The position numbers were made by a program, and so were the translations under genes. The notes below the pieces were generated by a model. It saw nothing but the letters and a program-made list of their open reading frames with translations. It ran no database searches and was not told where the DNA came from. This document shows, one piece after another, positions 58,501 to 64,000 of a stretch of 64,000 bases of DNA. Origin of the DNA: Micractinium sp. NFX-FRZ (Eukaryota > Chlorophyta > Trebouxiophyceae > Chlorellales > Chlorellaceae); assembly GCA_029339195.1 (NCBI GenBank), contig JAPTJF010000101.1:1-64000 (forward strand), in the 5' to 3' direction. How positions within the stretch are numbered: the first letter of the stretch is position 1; every line of letters starts with the position of its first letter.

Positions 58501-58854
58501 GCGCTCATGGAGGGGTGCGGGCGGGAGGACATGCTGCGTGCCATGTGGCAGGCTGCTTGGCTGGAGCGGCACCAAGCCACCTGGCAGCCGACCAGCAGCC
58601 CGGCAGTGGCAGCGGCAGTGGCAGCAGTGGAGAGCAACGGCAGCAGCAACGGCAGCAGCAACGGCAGCAGTAACGGCAGCAGCAGCAGTCCTCTGCAGGG
58701 AGCAGGGGCACCGCCGGCAGCCGGGCTGCTGGCCTCCAGTTTGGACGCGCTGCGCCGGCAGTGGCCCGACTTCCAAGCGCAGGCGGCAGAGCAGGGGTGG
58801 CAGCTGGAGATGGCTGTGCTGCCCCAGGGCCGCACCCGCCTGCGGCTCGAGTGA
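55519..58854 (+). CDS. RUS/DUF647 family protein, 7 exons
   Basis: Exons: 55519-55871, 56041-56137, 56384-56504, 56880-56972, 57315-57472, 57730-57885, 58177-58854; phases close, 551 aa. In plants RUS proteins (Root UVB Sensitive) act in UV-B/vitamin B6-related signalling and are plastid- or membrane-associated; the biochemical activity is not settled. Signature: FLPRGWPHSVTPDYLRYQL, then GLGYSPAGVVATSAAIKWIT, KDGLGAAGRLIVG, DEDPRRWRMVAE and SATNNVGDVAAKEEVWEVAA. The first ATG in frame is at 55519; the first ~100 residues are Pro/Ala/Gly-rich and could be a transit peptide. The last exon has two low-complexity stretches, SSSSNGSSNGSGGSG and four SNGS units near 58630-58690. Intron 6 uses a GC donor (57886) and holds an unusually AT-rich stretch. 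Confidence 0.9.
56131..56275 (+). repeat. Tandem duplication over the exon 2 donor of the RUS gene
   Basis: The block starting at the exon end (ccaggtgggcaggcaggt ... actccttgctctcttgcac) is repeated downstream as tcaggtgggcaggcaggt ... ccttgcactcttgctctc, with a period of about 77-80 bp. This produces a second donor-like site in the intron. Confidence 0.7.
57961..58055. other. AT-rich insertion-like stretch in a RUS intron
   Basis: About 95 bp with many A/T runs (caatatttcatacttttcat, gtctttttttagttctttg), in contrast to the very GC-rich surroundings. It lies wholly inside intron 6. Its origin, such as organellar DNA or a transposon remnant, cannot be decided by eye. Confidence 0.6.
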
Positions 58855-59358
58855 ATGAACCCGTAGTAAAGCCTAGATGAGCTCTTTGTACTGCTTGATG
58901 CCCCCCTCAGTCGTTTTATTACCAGCCATTGCCCCACCAGGTGATTGATCAGAGATATAATATGATACTACTATATGTTCTGTGGATTGTGTTTGAAGAT
59001 CTGCGTCATGCCGGGCACCCACCTCACGCTGTGGAGCTAGCGCTCAATGGCAACCGAGCCTGGCGTGGAGAACAGCGCCCGCTGCAGCTTGTTATCAAGG
59101 ACAGTTGATATACCTTGAGTTTAGGCATAAGAAAAACGGGCAGTGCCTCTGTTTGGCCCGCGTTGCATTCCCAGGTTGCCCCCCGGCAGTACAGCGTGCG
59201 GTACTGAGAGACCATGCGCGCGCATGCATGCGCGCTGCCCAGCCCCACCGCTTTCGATCAAGTTGGTCACCGCTCGTCGCACTGGTTGGCACTGAAAGTC
59301 GGGTGCCGCTCTGGCCGGTGACAAGCACAGGGCAGTGTCCGCCCTACTTTGTTTGTAA
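58855..59358. other. Intergenic: RUS 3' flank and promoter of the H3-mimic gene
   Basis: About 500 bp, AT-richer around 58950-58990 (agatataatatgatactact). No gene is supported. It contains the first copy of the flanking repeat described next. Confidence 0.5.
58979..59075. repeat. Flanking repeat copy 1
   Basis: The sequence gtggattgtgtttgaagatctgcgtc...gggcacccacctcacgctgtgga...ctagcgctcaa resembles 61397-61500 in order and spacing, with about 70-75% identity by eye. The two copies bracket the H3-mimic gene in direct orientation. Confidence 0.6.
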
Positions 59359-61028
59359 ATGGCCCGCATCAAGCCCTGTGCCAGGAAAAGCACTGGAGGA
59401 GCCCGCCGCTTCCAGGTGTGGCACGGCGCGATGACCCTCGCGTCTGAGCAGGGCGGCGCCCAGCTGCTGGCGGCGGCGCTGGCGGCAAGAGATGGCAGTG
59501 ACGGGCTGGTGCTCTACCGCACTGAACGACTGCAAAAGTATGTGCACACCGACGCGTACATGCCGGACGGCACGCCGGCCGTTGAGGTGCTTCAGAGCCC
59601 CTTCCCCGTGGGCAGCGTGTTTGGCATCCTGCCGTATGCGGTGTGGCACGGCCACCCGGAGATTGTGCGGGGCTTTGTGCAGGCGGGCTCCAAGTTGTAT
59701 GCCACCGCTCTGGTGAGTGGGTGCATGCCCAAGGGAAGAACGTGGCAAAGTGAATTTGAGGCGGCGCCTCGCTGACGCCTCGCTGCCTGCAGGGTGCCCG
59801 CCTGCATTGGCCGTGCCGGATGTGCTAAGCTGTGCCCTCTTCCTTCAGCTTGCAATGACACGCGTTGCATTGCATGCCGCAGGTCCTCACCAAGCCGTAC
59901 CCGCAGCTGTGGGCTACGGAGGGCCTGGGGCTGGCAACGTACATAGCTGGGCTGCCCTCTATTTTTGACGACCTGGCAGACGGCCACACTGATTGTGTGC
60001 GGGCAACGGCACTGCAGATCGCCATCTACAAGGCAGGTTGGCAAGCCGGCCTGACCTCACCTGGGGCCCAAGCATGCACCGGTGCACTGCCGGCATGGCC
60101 ACACACTCAGCCACCCACGATGCCATAACACAGATGCGCCAAAGCCGCGTTACAAATGCGCCGCTCAGCTTGCACAGTCATTGTGAAGTGCTAAACAGGC
60201 TCCACGCTTGTGTGACCCGCCCTGCAGCGCGACACCGCCGCTGCCAAGCTGCTGTTGGGGGCGGGGGCTGAGCTGGCGCACCCACACCTGCTGGACATCA
60301 TCAAGCCCCTGCCCGGCTCACTGTTCTCCAGCAAGGTGAGGGCGGGAGGACTGCACAAGTGGTGCGGGGCGACACCACCCCTCTACAGCTGTTGCCTGTG
60401 ATGTAGCTTGCTGCTGTGGCTTGGGTTTGTGAGTGAGCCTCGCCAGCACGGCCTGACCAGTGCGCACTTATGCGTGTGCTGATGATGCGCACGTTGATGG
60501 GGTCGTGCCCCCACTGCCGTGCTCTGTGGTGCAGGCCGGCAGGTGGAGCCCGCAGGCGCACTTCTGCTTCCCGCCCGCCTTCAAGGCGGCTGCCGCCGAG
60601 CTGCTGAGCATCAGCCACAAGCACGGCGGCGTGCGGGCGGCCGGGCGGCTCAAGTGGGCCTTTGACTGCGACATGCTCGTGGGACTGCTGCTGCCGGTGC
60701 TGGCCCAAGACGCGGCAGACTGGCTGTGAGTGCCTGGCCAGCATGCCCGCCTGCCTGCCCTCCCGCTGTGCGCTGCGCCTGCTGTGCAACCCCTGCAGCG
60801 GCCAAGTGGGCCTGCGGTGGACTGGCACTGGCCTGCACTGCACTGCACTGCACTGGCAGGCGGGCAGCCAGGCAGGCAGACATATGATGACTATTGACCA
60901 GTGCCCTGGCCTGGTTTGCTTGCTGCAGGAGCGTTCCCAGCCGGGAGAAGTGGGAGGCTGAGGTTGCTGAATACTCATCGGAGGAGGAGGAGGAGGACAG
61001 CGAGGAAGAGTCGGAGGAGGAGGATTGA
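59359..61028 (+). CDS. Ankyrin-like protein with histone H3-tail-like N-terminus and acidic C-terminus, 5 exons
   Basis: Exons: 59359-59712, 59883-60032, 60228-60335, 60535-60725, 60929-61028; phases close, 300 aa. The start MARIKPCARKSTGGARR aligns with the histone H3 tail (ARTKQTARKSTGGKAPR): Arg2, Lys4, Ala7, Arg8, Lys9, Ser10, Thr11, Gly12 and Gly13 are kept, while Thr3, Gln5, Thr6 and Lys14 are not. The body holds degenerate ankyrin-type units (FGILPYAVWHGHPEIVRGFV, ALQIAIYKRDTAAAKLLLGA, HFCFPPAFKAAAAELLSI). The last exon encodes an acidic tail with about 15 Glu/Asp in 18 residues. H3-tail readers, writers or erasers might bind it, and an acidic tail is common in chromatin proteins; both are inferences. 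Intron 2 needs a GC donor. The ARKSTGG codons (AGG AAA AGC ACT GGA GGA) are not the GC-ending ones favoured here. Confidence 0.82.
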
Positions 61029-61396
61029 GGCTGCTTGCGCCAGGCTGGCATCTGCTGACTGGTGAGCTGGCACTGTGTGTGCAAGGGGCCGGCTGAAGTA
61101 CTGTACGATGTGCTCAGCTTTAGGGCGGAAGCTGGCCTCTGTGCACGGCGCCATGGTCAGGGTGCAGTGGCAAGCCCGCTGCGCACACCTGCCTTGCCCC
61201 GTGCCTGCAGAAGGCTGGCTGAAGCCGGTCGTGCGATGCAGTGAAACTGCCCCGTCGGGGAGCTGCATGCAGCCCCCTGTGAATGTGCCGCGGCGGCAGT
61301 GGCCAGCACTGGGTGCACGTCGCGCACCACAAAGCACACCAGCGGCATGAGCTGCAGCAGGAGGATGCTGTAGATTTCGATACAATTCACTGCAGA

Positions 61397-61500
61397 TTTT
61401 GTGGATTTTGTGGGCATTTGTTGAGATTTGCGTAACGTCGGGCACCACCTTCATGCTGCGGACCTAGCGCCCAAGGCGGCAGAGTCTAATGTGAAAACAG
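61397..61500. repeat. Flanking repeat copy 2
   Basis: Direct-orientation relative of 58979-59075: ttgtggattttgtgg..., gatttgcgtaacgtcgggca, then catgctgcggacctagcgcc, followed in both copies by a g(a)gaaaacagcg-like word. Confidence 0.6.
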
Positions 61501-61587
61501 CGTCACACAGCGTGTAATGAACTGAGGGGGAGGGTGGTAGGGACAGAGGGTGACCAGCAGAACATGCCATGTTGTGAAGTGTCGGCC

Positions 61588-61770
61588 ACCTGGCACGGCA
61601 GGGGCAGGGAAGGGGGAGGGGGAGGGAGGGTATTGGTGAAGGCGTAGCGGCCACCTGGCACGGCCAGGCAGGGAAGGGGAGGGGTGGATAGAGAGGGCGA
61701 CGGTGGAAGTGTGGCAGGGAGGGGAGGGGTGACGAGGGAGGGTGTTGGTGAAGGGGTGAAGGCGACGATG
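61588..61770. repeat. Degenerate G-rich tandem repeat
   Basis: About three diverged units containing ggccacctggcacggc, cagggaagggg and gggagggt(a/g)ttggtgaagg. Several runs of three or more G close together could form G-quadruplexes on the + strand. Confidence 0.65.
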
Positions 61771-62168
61771 AGAGCGGCGGGGCTGATGTGGCGGGCCGCC
61801 GCCAAGGAGAGTGGCAAGTTAGAAATCGCTTCGTGCACGTCTGATGACGCAACATCTCGCTATAGAACACAACCACAACCCTGTGGCTGGCTTCACTTGC
61901 TGCCCAAGAGTTCTTCCCACTCTCCGAGCTTCCGGTCGACACAGCGCGTCTCTCCCCCACCCCAGGACACGACCCAAGCTGACTCTGGTATTTTAAAGTC
62001 CATCTCAAGCTCGCATCTAGCGCGATAGCGGCTCCTGGCCGCAAGCCACCGCCGTCCATTTCCGTTCGCACCTAGTTACCGACCTGAGATCAGCTCCCAG
62101 CACGCCTCCTGGGCCTTGCGGAAGGTCGCCGAAACCAGCAGCGCCGGGGTTGCAGCGGGATACCCCCC

Positions 62169-64000
62169 ATGGCGCGGGCCTCCGCAGCCGCCGCCGCCGC
62201 CGTCGCTCTCACCCTCCTGCTGCTCGCCCCGCTGGCCAGCGCCGAGTGCCGCCTGCCCCTCGTCCTCAACCCCGAGCTCTCGCTGCTCACCCTAGGGGGC
62301 GGCGTGGTGCAGCCGGCTCAGCCCCTCAGCCTGGTGCATCCAGAGGCGGCAGTGGGGCTGTACGGCGCCCTGGCTTGGGTGTCTGCCGGCGCCTGCCCTG
62401 GTGATGCGGCAGAGATGGTGCGCAGCCTGGCAGGCTCCAGGCTTGAGACCAGTGCCGAGCTGGGGCCGCTCCTGCTCTACCCGGATTTCGTACAAGTAAG
62501 GCTTACTTTCAGGTCGGGTGGGAGGGGCGTGGAAGGGAAGGAGCTTCTGTGCCCTGCCAGGGCGGGACCCCGGGTGGCGCCCTTTCTTGGGATGCTATCC
62601 ATTGCCAAGCAACGTTGCATGCTGCTCTCCTGGCCCCACGAACGTCGCAGCATCCCAACCTCCTGCCACCCCTTCCGCGCCCACGCATGCAGGCCACTGC
62701 TGGCAGCCTGGCCGGCGTGAGCCTCTCAGGCGTCGCCGTCAACCTCACCAACACACCCCTGCTGGAGGCGGGGCAGGGAGGCCCTGCTGGCAGCAATGCC
62801 AGCACCTATAGCTCCAGCGTGAATGCCACCCTGGCAGGCGGTGCTGCCAGCCTCAACGCCTCCCTGCTGTCCCCGGCCCCAGTGCCAATAGACCTGCTGG
62901 GCCTGAGCGCCAGCAACGGCACGCAGGTATCCCACCCCGCCCCGCCTGCCCTGCCCACGCCTGCTTGCCACTGCTGTGCGCAGCCGGACAGGCAGGACGG
63001 CATGGCAGCGGTGTGCTCTGCAATGCAGGCAGGCAGGCCCTGCTATGCGCGCTGCACCTGGCCTGGTCTCTGCACTCAGGCACATGACTCCACCCAATTG
63101 CACGCTGAGACAGCAAGCATCTCCTCTGCTACGCCACGAGACCATTCAGAAGTTTTAGAAACTGAAAAATTAAGTCTTCTCCTTGTATGCCTGCAGGTGG
63201 TGGCCTCAGCACAGGGCGGGCTGGCTCGGCTGGAGCTTCGTGGCCTGCAGCTCACCTTCCTTTACACCCTAGAAGTGGCGGGCCTGCCTCTCAAACTCTC
63301 GCTAGAAGTGGTGCTGAACGGCTCGCTTGTCCTGGAGGCGGCCTTGGGGTGCCCCGCCGACTGCGGCGCACACGGCCGGTGCTGGGTGGGCGGCGGCGCC
63401 GGCAGCAACGGCACGGCAGCGGAAGCCGAGACGTCGCCGCCAGCGTCGCCCGTGTGCGAGTGCGAGTGCGGGTGGTCAGGTGAGCAGGGAGGCGGTGGGC
63501 AGGGCAGGGGTGGAGGGGAACCGGCAGGCTGGTGGGTGTCCTGATGTGCCAGGCCACCAATGCCTGCACGCGGAGCCGCCAGCCTGGCAAAGCATTCAAT
63601 TTAAAAACAAAATATTGCCTCTGGGCGCCCTGCTGCAGGTGCCGGCTGTGCGGTGCCCAGCGGCTTCTGCCCCCTGTACCCCTCACAAGCCAGGCTGCTG
63701 GCCACAGGCCAGGCAGCACCCACCTGCCCAGCGGCCACCACCCCGTCACCCGCCGCCGCGCCCTCGTCAGCACTACTGCCAGCTCAGCAGTGCCCGCCCT
63801 GCGTCACCCCAGACGGTGGGAGGGGTGCTAGCTGGATGTTTTTCTGCTGGGGCCAAGGCTGCCTGCCTGACTGCTGTGCCTGTCTTCCAGTTCCTGCCCC
63901 CGTCTCCCTGCGCGGTTTTACAACCATCTGCTGTGTGGCTCGTGCCCACCCCCGCTACGCCTTGCTCCAACCCCTACCCCCGCAGACTGCACCCCCCGCC
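62169..64000 (+). CDS. Secreted Cys-rich/EGF-like protein, 3' end beyond the window
   Basis: Exons seen: 62169-62495, 62693-62926, 63197-63479, 63639-63815, and a tentative one from 63891 onward (or from 63985 if the last acceptor is used). The start MARASAAAAAAVALTLLLLA with LASA/EC is a clear signal peptide cleaved near residue 25. The mature part has many possible N-glycosylation sites (SNAS, VNAT, LNAS, SNGT, LNGS), then a Cys-rich module: CPADCGAHGRCW, CECECGWSG and, after the splice, AGCAVPSGFCPLYPS, resembling an EGF-like fold. It is therefore probably an extracellular or lumenal glycoprotein. No known family could be assigned. The reading frame is open at the window end, so length and any anchor are unknown. 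Confidence 0.75.

Larger units (their letters stand above)
61029..62168. other. Intergenic with flanking repeat and G-rich repeats
   Basis: Contains the 3' UTR of the H3-mimic gene, the second flanking repeat copy, a G-rich degenerate tandem repeat and the promoter of the secreted-protein gene. The long minus-strand open frame at 61451-62071 is Pro/Ser/Leu-rich only because of the G-rich repeat and is not supported. Confidence 0.5.

Noticed and set aside
61451..62071. 206-residue minus-strand open frame
   Set aside because: Pro/Leu/Ser content is produced by the G-rich tandem repeat; no conserved motif.
1..64000. CRISPR arrays, rRNA, tRNA and bacterial operons
   Set aside because: No regularly spaced repeats, rRNA-like blocks, convincing cloverleaf or ribosome-binding-site-linked gene strings were seen. 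tRNA absence was judged by eye only; a tRNAscan run would settle it.

Overview
This is nuclear DNA of a eukaryotic green alga, most likely a trebouxiophyte of the Chlorella type. The evidence is very high GC, codons ending in G/C, dense short introns with GT-AG or GC-AG ends and acceptors of the form 'tgcag', TGTAA-type poly(A) signals, and plant-lineage genes: sterol glucosyltransferase UGT80, starch synthase II, a Deg14/HtrA2 protease, a RUS/DUF647 protein and a plant-type cyclopropane synthase. No bacterial operon, CRISPR array, rRNA or convincing tRNA was seen. Exon models were built by hand from splice sites and checked for phase continuity; every multi-exon model below closes in frame, apart from the gene cut by the window end.

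Layout. 0.3-0.8 kb: frameshifted ankyrin remnant. 1.7-6.6 kb (+): sterol 3-beta-glucosyltransferase, 13 exons. 8.0-8.8 kb (-): small four-helix membrane protein. 9.7-12.4 kb (+): F-box-like leucine-rich protein. 12.9-17.1 kb (-): Ser/Thr protein kinase with a long Ser/Gly/Ala-rich tail. 18.0-21.8 kb (-): HtrA/Deg14 protease with an N-terminal membrane anchor. 22.1-24.0 and 25.0-27.0 kb (+): tandem F-box/leucine-rich paralogues with identical intron positions. 27.4-31.3 kb (+): short-chain dehydrogenase. 31.8-39.1 kb (+): starch synthase II, 19 exons. 40.7-44.8 kb (+): LIN1/CD2BP2-like spliceosomal protein. 45.5-55.3 kb (-): a 27-exon gene joining an FAD amine-oxidase-like domain, a cyclopropane-fatty-acid synthase and a multi-pass membrane domain. 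55.5-58.9 kb (+): RUS/DUF647 protein. 59.4-61.0 kb (+): ankyrin-like protein whose first 14 residues copy the histone H3 tail and which ends in an acidic tail. 62.2 kb to the window end (+): secreted Cys-rich/EGF-like protein, incomplete.

The neighbours are not one pathway, as expected for an algal chromosome, although membrane-lipid modification recurs (sterol glucosides, cyclopropane fatty acids). Deg14/leucine-rich paralogue and cyclopropane synthase/RUS are head-to-head pairs separated by only about 240 bp each.

The most unusual signals are: (1) the histone H3 tail mimic; (2) the three-part lipid enzyme with its fused membrane domain; (3) partial exon copies inside the adjoining introns of at least six genes, including an apparently very young intron made by a 48-bp tandem duplication; and (4) roughly a tenth of introns using GC-AG ends.
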